A DNA stretch of 44,238 nucleotides, from contig DAIDAG010000064.1 of NCBI GenBank assembly GCA_027310725.1, positions 1-44,238 on the forward strand, written 5' to 3'. Each line of letters opens with the position of its first letter. Position 1 is the stretch's first letter. The position numbers were made by a program, and so were the translations under genes. Shown here in pieces: positions 23,001 through 31,709 of this stretch. The notes beneath the pieces were generated by a model that was not told the DNA's origin, searched no databases, and saw nothing but the letters and a program-made list of their open reading frames with translations. The stretch is from Sideroxydans sp. (GTDB taxonomy: Bacteria > Pseudomonadota > Gammaproteobacteria > Burkholderiales > Gallionellaceae).

Positions 23001-24296
23001 GACGGACGTTCCATTCCCCTGCCCTGCGATTCGCTGGCAGGCCGTCAAACCGGAGCCGAAGGTCGGAACGACGGGTTTGACGGTTGTCAGGACGATAATC
23101 GCAGCAACGATGTCCAACACCGCTCCAACGAGGATCGGTAGTGTGTAGCTGTGACTGAGGTCGAAGATATAACCTACCGCACTCGGCCCCGCCAGTGTGC
23201 CGAACGCAACGCTGGTGTAAAGAATCCCAATAATTCCGCCTACGTTCCTTCGTCCGAAGTAATCCGTAGTGAGCGCAGGCAGCAGCGCTACAAAACCTCC
23301 GTAGAAGACGCCGTAAACAAAGGCGAACAACGCAATCTGCCAGAAATTGTGCGCGGCTACCCAGCTGCATAGGGTAATCGCCATAGCCATCAAAGTCGTC
23401 AGCAGAGCGCGTTGTCGCCCCATGCGGTCCGCCGCACCGCCGAGCATGAAACGCCCAGCGGTGCTTCCGATGCCGATCGCGCTCAGCAAGAATACTGCCG
23501 CCGACTGACGGATGCCATGATCGAGAGCATAGGGCACAAGATGCACAAACGGCACGAACAGCGCAAACGAGCAGACCATGCAGGCTGCATAAAGACCTTT
23601 GAACGTCCGGGACCGCACTGCTTCGCGAACGGAGAGGCCGGCAGGCACGGTTTCGTCTGCGTGCTGCGACGAAGGCAGGTCGCCATCGGGATGCAGTTTG
23701 CGTTCGTGCGGATCGTTCACGATCAGGAGTGCCATCCCGCTGCCCATAATCGCGGCCAGGACGCCAAGCACAAAATACGCATTGCGCCAGCCAAAGTCGT
23801 GAATGAGGAGCGCGGCGAACGGGGGAACGATCAACGTACCGGCACCGATGCCGCTCACGGCCAGCCCCGAGGCGAATCCGCGGCGCCGTGAGAACCAACG
23901 CTGCACCGCTCCCAACGCTGGCACATAAGCGCACCCTATGCCCAGCCCGACGCCGAGCCCGTAGGATAATTCCACCTGTAGTAGCGACTGTGCAAGGCCG
24001 GCAAGCGTGAGGCCGGTTCCGATGAGCAGCATGCCGATGACCGCAAGCCGCTTCGCTCCCCAGCGATCCGCCAAAGGGCCGGTGATAACACCCAAGCCGA
24101 AATAGAGAAAGCCGGCAAGCGAGAAGACAAGGGAAATGGCACCGCGTGATGCCGCGAACTGATGCTGCAACGCATCGGCAAATGCGCCAAACGTATAGGC
24201 GCTACCGAATCCCACAAAACCGACTGCAAAAGCAGCAGCAACGACGAACCAGCCGTAGAAGATGCGGGGTGTGGGTAAGTTCGGATTAACGTTCAT
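22944..24296 (-). CDS. MFS transporter (OFA/monocarboxylate type) with foreign tail
   Basis: This 450-residue protein has 12 membrane helices. 'FYGWFVVAAAFAVGFVGFG' at the N-terminus and 'GPLADRWGAKRLAVIGM' are typical of oxalate/formate and monocarboxylate carriers. The transport domain ends near 'IVLTTVKPVVPTFGSG'. The last ~35 residues (rich in Gly, Asn, Ser, Arg) are encoded by the antisense of the dinB fragment, so the natural C-terminus seems lost and the frame reads into joined DNA. It is probably still a working transporter; substrate unknown. Confidence 0.85.
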   Translation of the reverse strand: MNVNPNLPTPRIFYGWFVVAAAFAVGFVGFGSAYTFGAFADALQHQFAASRGAISLVFSLAGFLYFGLGVITGPLADRWGAKRLAVIGMLLIGTGLTLAGLAQSLLQVELSYGLGVGLGIGCAYVPALGAVQRWFSRRRGFASGLAVSGIGAGTLIVPPFAALLIHDFGWRNAYFVLGVLAAIMGSGMALLIVNDPHERKLHPDGDLPSSQHADETVPAGLSVREAVRSRTFKGLYAACMVCSFALFVPFVHLVPYALDHGIRQSAAVFLLSAIGIGSTAGRFMLGGAADRMGRQRALLTTLMAMAITLCSWVAAHNFWQIALFAFVYGVFYGGFVALLPALTTDYFGRRNVGGIIGILYTSVAFGTLAGPSAVGYIFDLSHSYTLPILVGAVLDIVAAIIVLTTVKPVVPTFGSGLTACQRIAGQGNGTSVDRNGCPRNSGWRSNSTDA

Positions 24297-24314
24297 GGCG
24301 ATTCTCGTAAATGC

Positions 24315-24842
24315 TCAGTCGAGGCCGCTATGGTTGCGTTCATGGTTCAAGAGCCATCGCTTGCGTTCCAGCCCCCCGCCATACCCTGTCAATGAGCCGT
24401 CCGCACCGATCACGCGATGACAAGGCACAATGAGCGGAATCGGGTTGCTGGCATTGGCAAGACCGACGGCACGCGATGCCGTTGGCTGGCCGATGCGTGC
24501 AGCAAGCGCGCCGTAGCTGATGGTCTGCCCAGCCTCGATACGCCGAAGGGCGGACCATACGGTTCGTTGAAAAGGCGTGCCACTGGTAGCAATTTCAATA
24601 CTGTCGAGCGATGCCAGATCGCCTTGAAAATAAGCCTGAACGGCCAGTGCACATCTGGAAGGTGTGCGGCTTTCCAGCACGGTAAAGCCTTGAGCACCGT
24701 AGTGGGCACAAAGAAGCCGGTTCATACGCTCAACCAGGTTTTCGAACTCAACTGCGCGTATAGAGCCATCCTGATCCGAAAGAATCAGGATGCCGCCAAT
24801 GGGACTTGATACATGAGCTGTCTGCAGGATCAATTTGTTCAT
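24315..24842 (-). CDS. ogt: Methylated-DNA--protein-cysteine methyltransferase
   Basis: This 175-residue O6-alkylguanine-DNA alkyltransferase has the acceptor motif 'LIVPCHRVIGADGSLTGYGG' and the DNA-binding helix 'ALAARIGQPTASRAVGLANA'. The acceptor cysteine takes the alkyl group once and is used up. It lies 160 bases downstream of the Ada-AlkA fusion gene on the same strand, making an alkylation-repair pair. Confidence 0.93.
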   Translation of the reverse strand: MNKLILQTAHVSSPIGGILILSDQDGSIRAVEFENLVERMNRLLCAHYGAQGFTVLESRTPSRCALAVQAYFQGDLASLDSIEIATSGTPFQRTVWSALRRIEAGQTISYGALAARIGQPTASRAVGLANASNPIPLIVPCHRVIGADGSLTGYGGGLERKRWLLNHERNHSGLD

Positions 24843-25002
24843 TTTTTTCTTTCTTCACTTTAGTCGCTGATACCATAAGATTAGTCAAATTCCAGCGCCC
24901 AGGCTGGCCAAAAAAGGACTTGATCCTGAATTCGACAACGTCGGCAGCCTGGCGTGGCGCAACAGCGTCGCCTGACGAGGCCGCAGGAGCGGGAAGGAAG
25001 GA

Positions 25003-26475
25003 TTAGCGGTGATCGACCGAAGGCTGCGCCCACAGGCGCATGGCGCCGTAGGCGCGCCAGGGACGCCAGCCTTCGGCACGGCTCGAGACTTGTGCCGGCG
25101 TGGGGCGACCATTGAAATCTTCCAGCGCACGCAGCAGCCCGAGATCCGAGGCAGGAAATGCATCCGGTTCCCGCAGTGCGCGCATTGCAATGTACTGAGC
25201 CGTCCATGGGCCGAGGCCGGGTACGGAAACCAGCTTTTCCACGGTGGCATCTAGAGACTCGAACGGACGCAGCAGCCGCGGGTCATCTAGCATCGCGTGC
25301 GCCAGGTTATGGAGCGTCTGCGCTCGACTGGCAACAATCCCGGTCCGAGTCAAATCAGCCCGGGCGAGTTCGGCCGGGGTCGGAAATAGACGATGCAGAT
25401 CGATTTCAGGAGCCCGCATCCTAGGTTCCAGCGAGCCGCCTGCCAGGTCGGCCAGCCGCCCGGCAAGGGTCGTCGCCGCACGCACGCTGATCTGTTGGCC
25501 GAGCACGGCACGGACGGCCAGCTCAAACTCGTCCCATGCCCCCGGCACGCGTACCCCCGGTCGACTGAGCACTCTAACGGCCAGAGCCGGGTCAGCCATC
25601 AAGTGCGTGTCGATAGCAGTCATATCGGCATCGAGATCGAACAGGCGGCGCAGACGCCCAATGATGCCCCCCAGAGCGGCGACATTGCTGGTCCAGATGG
25701 TCGCCAGCAGGTAGTTGTCACCGCCGAGTTTGACCGCGACGGAGCCACAAGCGCCTTCGATTGCAAAGGTACGCAGATAGCGCCCGGACTCCACGGTCTC
25801 GACCCCGGGAATGGCGCGCAAGGCCAGAAAGTCGATCATGGCCTGCCAGTCGTACGGGGGGCTGAAGGGCAGTTTCAAACTTATGCCAGTCGTGCCGTTC
25901 GGTTCGGGTTCGGCCAGTCGCCGCAGACGGCTCGGAGGCATGCCGAAAACGCGCTGCATGACAGAATTGAAACGCCGGATGCTTCCGAAGCCCGCGGCCA
26001 TCGCGATCTCGGTCACGGTCAACGAACTTTCGCCTAGTAGCTTCTTGGCAAACAGTATGCGATGAGTCTGCGCAACGGAAATCGGCGTCGCGCCTAGGTG
26101 GCGCTGGAATAGACGCCGAAGGTGGCGCGCGGTAACGCCCAGCCGGTCGGCGAGCTCATCCACTCCTCCATCGTTCAGCGCGCCATCGGAGATGAGATAC
26201 AGCGCCCTGGACACCGTGGTGGCCGTACCCCGCCATCCTGCAATGCCAGGGCTCAACTCCGGGCGACAGCGCAGGCACGGCCTGAAACCGAGCTGCTGTG
26301 CCGCCGCGGCGCTCGGTAGAAAAATACAGTTTTCGAATTTTGGCGGCCCGGCGGAACAAATCGGCCGGCAGTAGATACCTGTGGAAAGAACACCAACATA
26401 AAAAACCCCGTCAAACCGCGGGTCACGGGCTTGAAGTGCTCGATAGCAGGCTTCCGGGTCAAGATTCTTGTCCAT
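25003..26475 (-). CDS. alkA: Ada-type regulator fused to AlkA DNA glycosylase
   Basis: This 490-residue fusion begins with an Ada zinc domain whose cysteines (Cys36, Cys40, Cys67, Cys70; 'YCRPIC' and 'FRPCLRC') match Ada Cys38/42/69/72. Then come an AraC helix-turn-helix ('RLGVTARHLRRLFQRHLGA'), the AlkA N-terminal domain, and the HhH-GPD domain with 'VPGLGPWTAQYIAMRAL' and catalytic-Asp region 'FPASDLGLL'. It would sense methyl phosphotriesters, activate repair genes, and remove 3-methyladenine. ATG at 26475 follows a TATAAT (26488-26483) by 7 bases, so a leaderless start is possible. Confidence 0.9.
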   Translation of the reverse strand: MDKNLDPEACYRALQARDPRFDGVFYVGVLSTGIYCRPICSAGPPKFENCIFLPSAAAAQQLGFRPCLRCRPELSPGIAGWRGTATTVSRALYLISDGALNDGGVDELADRLGVTARHLRRLFQRHLGATPISVAQTHRILFAKKLLGESSLTVTEIAMAAGFGSIRRFNSVMQRVFGMPPSRLRRLAEPEPNGTTGISLKLPFSPPYDWQAMIDFLALRAIPGVETVESGRYLRTFAIEGACGSVAVKLGGDNYLLATIWTSNVAALGGIIGRLRRLFDLDADMTAIDTHLMADPALAVRVLSRPGVRVPGAWDEFELAVRAVLGQQISVRAATTLAGRLADLAGGSLEPRMRAPEIDLHRLFPTPAELARADLTRTGIVASRAQTLHNLAHAMLDDPRLLRPFESLDATVEKLVSVPGLGPWTAQYIAMRALREPDAFPASDLGLLRALEDFNGRPTPAQVSSRAEGWRPWRAYGAMRLWAQPSVDHR

Positions 26476-26502
26476 AGCATGCATTATAAGAATCGCCCAC
26501 AC

Positions 26503-26783
26503 CCCAAACTAGCCATTTTCGGACTTTATCATTTGAGAATAGACATGATGCCGATTACCAAATATGAAGTGAACACTCTGCGTCAACGATCCGCAAACGA
26601 CCGGCAAGAGCTCATAGCAGACGCATTTTTTTGCCGGGTGTAAGACTGTTTCGGCCGAGATTCAGACGGTTACATCAATAACAGTGATAGTCCGAAATTC
26701 GGCGATTCTGTTGAAAAACTCCCTCGAAATTTGATGTTGCGAGCAGTATAATTTCGTACATAGAATTAGTTGGGAACCTTGAT
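26503..26783. other. Intergenic region, probable IS1182-type left end
   Basis: No gene is seen in this 281-base stretch. The last ~90 bases ('tctgttgaaaaactccc' near 26705-26721) look like the left flank of an IS1182-family element, given the transposase start that follows. Terminal repeats cannot be paired because the right end is missing. Confidence 0.4.
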
Positions 26784-26951
26784 ATGATTGGGTTTCAGAG
26801 GGATAACCAAAAACGCCTGTTCTACTCTTTCAACCTTGAAGACCACGTTCCCCAGAACCATCTCCTCCGGAGCATTAACCAGCATCTAGACTTAACCAAT
26901 CTTCGGCAACATCTCGCTGAATATTACAGCCACACCGGCACCATACCTTAC
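26784..26951 (+). mobile_element. IS1182-family transposase, 5' remnant
   Basis: The frame starts 'MIGFQRDNQKRLFYSFNLED' and continues 'HVPQNHLLRSINQHLDLTNL', the conserved N-terminus of IS1182-type DDE transposases. It breaks after about 55 residues ('YYSHTGTIPYTGG') and runs into alcohol dehydrogenase codons. The catalytic DDE core and right end are absent, so the element is dead. Confidence 0.78.
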
Positions 26952-27542
26952 ACAGGGGGCGCAGCGTGGAATTCGCTGTTCGTCGAAAGTGGTCTCAGGG
27001 CTGAAAATAACGTGGTGTTGCTAGGCCCGGCGGCGTGTCGATCTGGGCGCTACAGTTAGCCAAAGCTGCGGGTCTGCGTGCCATCATCACTTCATCCAGC
27101 GATGAAAAGCTGGGGCATGCACGCTGTCTTGGTGCATCTGCAACGATCAACTACAAGACCACGCCCGAATGGCAGGACGAGGTGTTGTGGCTGACCGCAG
27201 GCCAAGGCGTTGACCTTGTTTTGGAAGTCGGTGGCCAATGCACGCTGACGCGTTCAATCTCGAGCACCAGGATGGGCAGTACAGTTGCCATCATCGGCAG
27301 CGTCAACGGCTTTGGTTTTGGTGGCGAACTCAGTCCGTTCGCGTTGATCAGTGGCGCAAAACGCTTGTCCGGCATCTTCGTTGGCAGCCGCTGCATGTTC
27401 GAGGAGCTCAACACGTTTTTGACGTGTGGCCGAAATACATCCTGTCATCGATCGCGTATTCCCTTTCCTACAGGCACGCGAGGCCTATGAACATCTGAAT
27501 AGGACAGGACACTTTGGCAAAAGTGTGATTGAAGTAACCTGA
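26952..27542 (+). pseudogene. Truncated, frameshifted zinc-type alcohol dehydrogenase
   Basis: Similarity to medium-chain dehydrogenases starts mid-protein ('AAWNSLFVESGL'). After a one-base loss near 27028 it continues in another frame: 'GGVSIWALQLAKAAGLRAII', 'GVDLVLEVGG', 'GSTVAIIGSVNGFGFGG'. A second frameshift near 27430 leads to 'HPVIDRVFPFLQAREAYEHL' and 'HFGKSVIEVT' and a stop at 27540-27542. The N-terminal catalytic zinc domain was replaced by the IS1182 remnant. It is non-functional. Confidence 0.78.
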
Positions 27543-27604
27543 TGCGTCATGCGAACCTTTCACTATGTCGGCTTAAGACCGGTATGCAATGTATGGCCCC
27601 AACA

Positions 27605-28288
27605 TTACACTGCCCGATAGCTACCAGCGGAGGCCGCGTCCCGCCATTGTGAACGTGCAAAGTAACCAACGGCTACTAATCCGGCGATGATATGCATTCC
27701 GATGAGGGCGGCGAAGATTCTTGGGCGCCCAGCCAGAAGATATTCAGGGCCATGAATCGAAGGTGAGTAAAAGGATAATGCGGCCAAATTAAACAAGACT
27801 ATTACGGCCAGTAGTGCCCTGGAACCACGAAAAACCCACCAGCACCACACCCCATATATTGTCTCAACGACCAAGGCCAACAACGGAACTCCGTAAAGAC
27901 CCGACCCAAACTTTGGCGATTCAATACCCGGAGCGATTGCGATATCATGAACGTGAGTGGCCAGATCGAGAGCAATGTGAGACGAAACAGCGACTGCGAG
28001 CGCGAGCCCCCAGATGGGCTTTTCAAAAAGCTTTGCAACAACCACCCAAACCGTGAATGCCAAGACTACTGTGGCAGCGATTGAATGCGAGTACGGCATG
28101 TAAGCCAAGTGAATATCGTTGAGCGCTCTTACCTGCAGCTCGGTCGTAGTGACCTCTATCCCCAGCAAATTGAACACCACCCAAAGAAATTCGACCAATT
28201 GAACTGAGAGCAGAACTGGAACAATAGGCACTCCGGGCCATTTTTTGTTAATGATGAGCGCCGTCGCAGCATGGTTGATTGCATTCAT
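27605..28288 (-). CDS. Membrane-bound metal-dependent hydrolase-like protein (YdjM/DUF457 type)
   Basis: This 227-residue inner-membrane protein has about six hydrophobic segments. Histidine and aspartate residues are placed as in the DUF457/YdjM family: 'INHAATALII' near the start, 'PYSHSIAATVVLA', and 'SSHIALDLATHVHD'. Those residues probably bind a metal at the membrane face. Function is unknown beyond the fold. The ribosome site AAAGGAG is strong. Confidence 0.7.
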   Translation of the reverse strand: MNAINHAATALIINKKWPGVPIVPVLLSVQLVEFLWVVFNLLGIEVTTTELQVRALNDIHLAYMPYSHSIAATVVLAFTVWVVVAKLFEKPIWGLALAVAVSSHIALDLATHVHDIAIAPGIESPKFGSGLYGVPLLALVVETIYGVWCWWVFRGSRALLAVIVLFNLAALSFYSPSIHGPEYLLAGRPRIFAALIGMHIIAGLVAVGYFARSQWRDAASAGSYRAV

Positions 28289-28330
28289 TTTGATCTCCTT
28301 TGCGGGCTAGTAGAGCTCTCCATAGTTCGC

Positions 28331-29272
28331 TCAATGCTGATGTCCCAAACGTACCTCGATCTGGGGATGTCGGGCCACCAGCTCTTTCAAGCTCATCAGG
28401 TTTTTCAGATTGCGTTCGTTGTCTACCGTAAACTCGCCGGGTTCAACCGTGTGCTCCCAACCCCACCGCGTTATGCTTGTATCGCCTGTCAGCAGAACGG
28501 GGCCGCGTGTGGTTCGGATCAGAAACGCGACACTGCCTGAGGTATGCCCAGGCACACTGATTGCAAATACCGAACCGTCTTCAAAAACATCCATGATGCC
28601 TTCAAATTGATTTTGTGGATCGGGCTGGAAATGCCATTCTTGCAGTGGCTGTTTGCCTTGCAATAATTGATCGCTTGCGCCGCGCGTGAACATGTTTTTC
28701 AGGCTCGTATCAGTCGATTCGGCTGCCCCGATGTACAGCGGCACATCGTTTGGAATATCGGGCAAGCCGGTGATATGGTCGAAATGCAGATGTGTGAAGA
28801 ACACGCCGGACAATTTACCGTCCATGCTTTGCAGTATCTCGGCAGTGCCCTTATTGAGTTTCAATTTGTCGAAGTACCCCACTTTCTGAATGAGCCAATT
28901 AATTCCTTCCTTGCCAGGATCGTCCATCACCTTTTTCGACACCCCCGTGTCCACCAAGAAATTCCCACGCTGCGGATGTTTCAGCAGATGTACATAGATT
29001 TGTATTGGCTCATCGCGGTCTGTCAGCCCTGCCTGAACTGCCTCAGGTCTTTTCAGGTTGAGCGGACCGGAGAGCGGAAGTGACCAGTCGGCGCTGTCGA
29101 ATGTCTCCAACTGGATCGGTCCTGGCTGATCGATAAGCCGTTCCATTTCGGCACTGCTTGAAGGTTTGCCTATGGCTGGCTTGCCTATGGGATGACTGGT
29201 TAGCGCACAACCCTGTAGTAGCAGCACAAGTACACAACTGGATAAGGATAGAAAGATGTGATTCGTTTTCAT
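28331..29272 (-). CDS. MBL-fold hydrolase lipoprotein
   Basis: This 313-residue protein has a lipoprotein signal with LLLQGC near residue 22, then a metallo-beta-lactamase fold. The metal motif is 'FFTHLHFDHITGLPD' (HxHxDH), with a further histidine in 'SVPGHTSGSVAF' and Asp in 'VLLTGDTSI'. The layout resembles AHL lactonase-like MBL enzymes, but anchoring in the envelope points to another ester or lactone. It is divergent from a LysR regulator that is its likely activator. The ribosome site is AAGGAGG. Confidence 0.87.
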   Translation of the reverse strand: MKTNHIFLSLSSCVLVLLLQGCALTSHPIGKPAIGKPSSSAEMERLIDQPGPIQLETFDSADWSLPLSGPLNLKRPEAVQAGLTDRDEPIQIYVHLLKHPQRGNFLVDTGVSKKVMDDPGKEGINWLIQKVGYFDKLKLNKGTAEILQSMDGKLSGVFFTHLHFDHITGLPDIPNDVPLYIGAAESTDTSLKNMFTRGASDQLLQGKQPLQEWHFQPDPQNQFEGIMDVFEDGSVFAISVPGHTSGSVAFLIRTTRGPVLLTGDTSITRWGWEHTVEPGEFTVDNERNLKNLMSLKELVARHPQIEVRLGHQH

Positions 29273-29388
29273 GTAGCCTCCTTGTATTTTTATTTATACT
29301 CACACATCCTGATATCAACCAGCAATTGGCTAAATATGGATAAGTCCATCCATTATCGAATGGGCTGATATCTCACGGGGGAAAACAC

Positions 29389-30276
29389 ATGAATCTGCGA
29401 TGGGACGATCTGAAACTATTTTTGGCAGTGCATGAGCAGGGCAGCCTGAGCGGCGCGGCCCGCGAACTGAAATTGGGCCAGCCCACGTTGAGCAGGCGGA
29501 TCGCCGAGTTGGAGGAAGCCGTGGGCGAAGCACTGTTTGTGCGGCAAAGTCAGGGGGTGCTCTTGACCGCGGCAGGCCAGAAGCTGCTGCCAGCGGCGCA
29601 GAGCATGGCCGAGTGGGCCAATGAAGCAGAACTCAGGGTGAAGAAACAGACCTACTTGCCAGAAGGAAAAGTGCGCATTGCGGCACCTCCTGGCATCGCG
29701 TATGAAGTGGTCGCGCCGCTAGCTGCCAAAATACGCCAGCAATACCCGAAGATACAAATAGGGGTTCTGTCGGCCGTCGAAGTCTTAAACCTGGGACGCG
29801 GCGAAGCCGACTTGTCGTTGCGCTCGGAAAAGCCTACGGATTCCGATCTGGTATGTGTGGATGAAGTGTCTAGTCCTATGCGCGTATTCGTCAGCAAAAT
29901 GTACGCAGCGAATCTCCCACCCCACCCTGGTCTTGCCGATCTGGACTGGATCTGTTGGGCCGCACCTTACGATGAATTGCGCAGCAATCAGGAGCTGAGT
30001 GCGGCGATACCCAACTTCAAACCCGCATTCGCTTCCGACGACTACATCGTGCAGCTCGCTGCCTGCAAGGCGGGTGTGGGTGCGATGGTCCTGCCGCAAG
30101 TCTTGCATCATTACGCTGGTCTGAATGAATTGCATAAGCTGCAGGAACTCGATATCGATTTAGGTCCTAATGCGACTGGAAGCCTGTATCTCGTTTGCCA
30201 TAAACGCCACCACCGTCTGCCCAAGGTGCAATTGGTAATGGACTTCATTTCCAAAGAATTTGCCGGTTTGCGCTAG
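29389..30276 (+). CDS. LysR-family transcriptional regulator
   Basis: This 295-residue protein has an N-terminal winged helix ('GSLSGAARELKLGQPTLSRR', residues about 18-37) and a periplasmic-binding-like effector domain from about residue 90. It is transcribed away from the MBL lipoprotein gene across 116 bases. CTGATATC occurs twice there (near 29309 and 29365), which could be part of its binding sites. Effector unknown. Confidence 0.88.
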   Translation: MNLRWDDLKLFLAVHEQGSLSGAARELKLGQPTLSRRIAELEEAVGEALFVRQSQGVLLTAAGQKLLPAAQSMAEWANEAELRVKKQTYLPEGKVRIAAPPGIAYEVVAPLAAKIRQQYPKIQIGVLSAVEVLNLGRGEADLSLRSEKPTDSDLVCVDEVSSPMRVFVSKMYAANLPPHPGLADLDWICWAAPYDELRSNQELSAAIPNFKPAFASDDYIVQLAACKAGVGAMVLPQVLHHYAGLNELHKLQELDIDLGPNATGSLYLVCHKRHHRLPKVQLVMDFISKEFAGLR

Positions 30277-30278
30277 AT

Positions 30279-30614
30279 TCAGCGTCTTCTTTGAAGCGCA
30301 ACACCAAATTCAGCTAAGGCATGAATTAACTTTTCCAGTTTGCGCCCAAGATGGGTGAGCTCGTATTCCGTCGTGGGTGGGATCGTAGGGAACACAGTTC
30401 TTGTCACCACCCCTGCTCTCTCCAACTCCTTCAATCTTGCCGCAAGCATTCTTGGGCTGATTCCTGAAATCGAGCGTTGTAATTCCGAATAGCGCTTCTT
30501 GCCAGACATAAGATCACGCACGACCAGTGTGGTCCATTTGTGTCCGACAATCTCGGATGCCTGACGGACGGGGCAATCTTCATCACAAGTTTGTGCAGGT
30601 ATGTTTGTCTTCAT
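30279..30614 (-). CDS. HxlR-family transcriptional regulator
   Basis: This 111-residue winged-helix protein has the HxlR hallmark: 'CPVRQASEIVGHKWTTLVVR', then 'RYSELQRSISGISPRMLAAR'. Cysteines at 10 and 14 near the N-terminus could sense thiol stress, as in some HxlR/YodB proteins (inference). It is divergent from a membrane protein gene, with a palindrome between, and ends 3 bases from the lysR stop. Confidence 0.88.
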   Translation of the reverse strand: MKTNIPAQTCDEDCPVRQASEIVGHKWTTLVVRDLMSGKKRYSELQRSISGISPRMLAARLKELERAGVVTRTVFPTIPPTTEYELTHLGRKLEKLIHALAEFGVALQRRR

Positions 30615-30623
30615 TTCACCGAC

Positions 30624-30637
30624 TTACCATTTGGTAA
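30624..30637. promoter_or_regulatory. HxlR operator palindrome
   Basis: TTACCATTTGGTAA is a perfect 14-base palindrome 10 bases before the hxlR start and 66 bases before the divergent membrane-protein gene. Short TA-rich palindromes of this kind are usual HxlR targets. Confidence 0.65.
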
Positions 30638-30702
30638 CTACTTCTCATTGTATAGTGCTTTAACTATGATGGCGCTTCGTTGTATTACAACTGGAGAAAG
30701 TC

Positions 30703-31098
30703 ATGAAGAAAATACAAGCGCTAATCTTTATCGTGGGTACCGTTCAAATTATTTTGGGGCTCGCCTTTCTGCTTGCCCCGCATGGTATTTTGCAATGGAT
30801 GGGGCACTCCCCGATCGCAGATGACATAAGCTATCCGCTCGGCATGTTGTCGTCACGCTTCCTTGTTTATGGCGTATTGATGTTGATAGCCACGAAAAGC
30901 CCAAGTAAAAATGGGTTGCTGATCGTCGGCATGGTATGGATTCAGCTTATCGATCTTGCAGTCGGTGTGTTTTATACGATGCAATCAATAGTGCCACTTT
31001 CTCTATCAGCTTTCCCTATGTTCAATGCCACCGTAATAGCGTTACTGCTGTGGCTATGGCGGCCCATACCAATGCAGACAGAGCAATCAGCGCGATGA
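30703..31098 (+). CDS. Small four-helix membrane protein
   Basis: This 131-residue protein has four predicted hydrophobic segments and no catalytic motif I recognise. It begins 'MKKIQALIFIVGTVQIILGL'. GGAGA precedes the ATG. The stop overlaps the start of the following methyltransferase (ATGA), so the two are translated together. The divergent HxlR regulator probably controls both. Function unknown. Confidence 0.75.
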   Translation: MKKIQALIFIVGTVQIILGLAFLLAPHGILQWMGHSPIADDISYPLGMLSSRFLVYGVLMLIATKSPSKNGLLIVGMVWIQLIDLAVGVFYTMQSIVPLSLSAFPMFNATVIALLLWLWRPIPMQTEQSAR

Positions 31099-31709
31099 GC
31101 CAGTTATCGGCACGCTTCTTCAACTATGTGCAGGGAGCGGAGTTTTATCGTGATTTGCATCAGCAGGCAGTATCTCTGTTGCCACCAGGGTCCGGCTCGC
31201 TTTGGTTCGACGTAGGATGCGGGCCGGGACTGGTTACCCGGCTCGCTGCTGAACATGGTTATCAGGCAACGGGGTTTGACATGGATCCGACCATGATCGT
31301 GCAAGCGAAGAAGAACTCCTCAGATGAATTATCGATATCCCACTATGAGGTCATCAGTATCGACGAGTTGCAAACACTCGGGGGAAAAGCGAACGTCGTA
31401 TCGGCGGCATCTTTGCTGTTCGTGCTGAATGACAAAGAGAGGGCTCTTCACCAGCTCTTGTCATGTTTAGTCGATGGTGGAATTTTGCTGGTGATTGAAA
31501 CAACAGACTTGATGAAACCGCGCAATGCATGGGCATGGCTCTTGCAAAACGGATTTGGCAATCGGAACTGGATATTACTGTTATGGGCATGGACACGTGC
31601 AAACGGAAGATCTGTCACGCCAACAGATATGAACATTTCAGACCATAGAATCGAGCGTACCGATCTTCTTGAAGGCTTGGTAAGCGCGTGGCTTTTATCG
31701 AAATGCTAG
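31095..31709 (+). CDS. Class I SAM-dependent methyltransferase
   Basis: This 204-residue protein has SAM motif I 'LWFDVGCGPGLVTRLA', the acidic end of strand 2 'GFDMDPTMIVQA', and the strand 4-5 region 'VVSAASLLFVLND' and 'GGILLVIETTDLM'. It probably methylates a small molecule. Start 31095 overlaps the previous stop by four bases; the earlier in-frame codons lie inside that gene. Its stop overlaps that of the convergent gene at 31706. Confidence 0.85.
   Translation: MSQLSARFFNYVQGAEFYRDLHQQAVSLLPPGSGSLWFDVGCGPGLVTRLAAEHGYQATGFDMDPTMIVQAKKNSSDELSISHYEVISIDELQTLGGKANVVSAASLLFVLNDKERALHQLLSCLVDGGILLVIETTDLMKPRNAWAWLLQNGFGNRNWILLLWAWTRANGRSVTPTDMNISDHRIERTDLLEGLVSAWLLSKC

Noticed and set aside
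22846..23934. Long 362-residue minus-strand frame overlapping the MFS gene
   Set aside because: It is an Arg-rich out-of-frame shadow of the transporter; the MFS frame has clear membrane helices and motifs.
24890..24976. Short plus-strand peptide ending GLDPEFDNVGSLAWRNSVA
   Set aside because: Protein-like, but only ~30 residues after a stop, with no start and no family I can name; perhaps a gene relic.
26483..26488. TATAAT directly before the Ada-AlkA start as proof of a leaderless mRNA
   Set aside because: No acceptable -35 box at the right distance; kept only as a remark in the gene entry.
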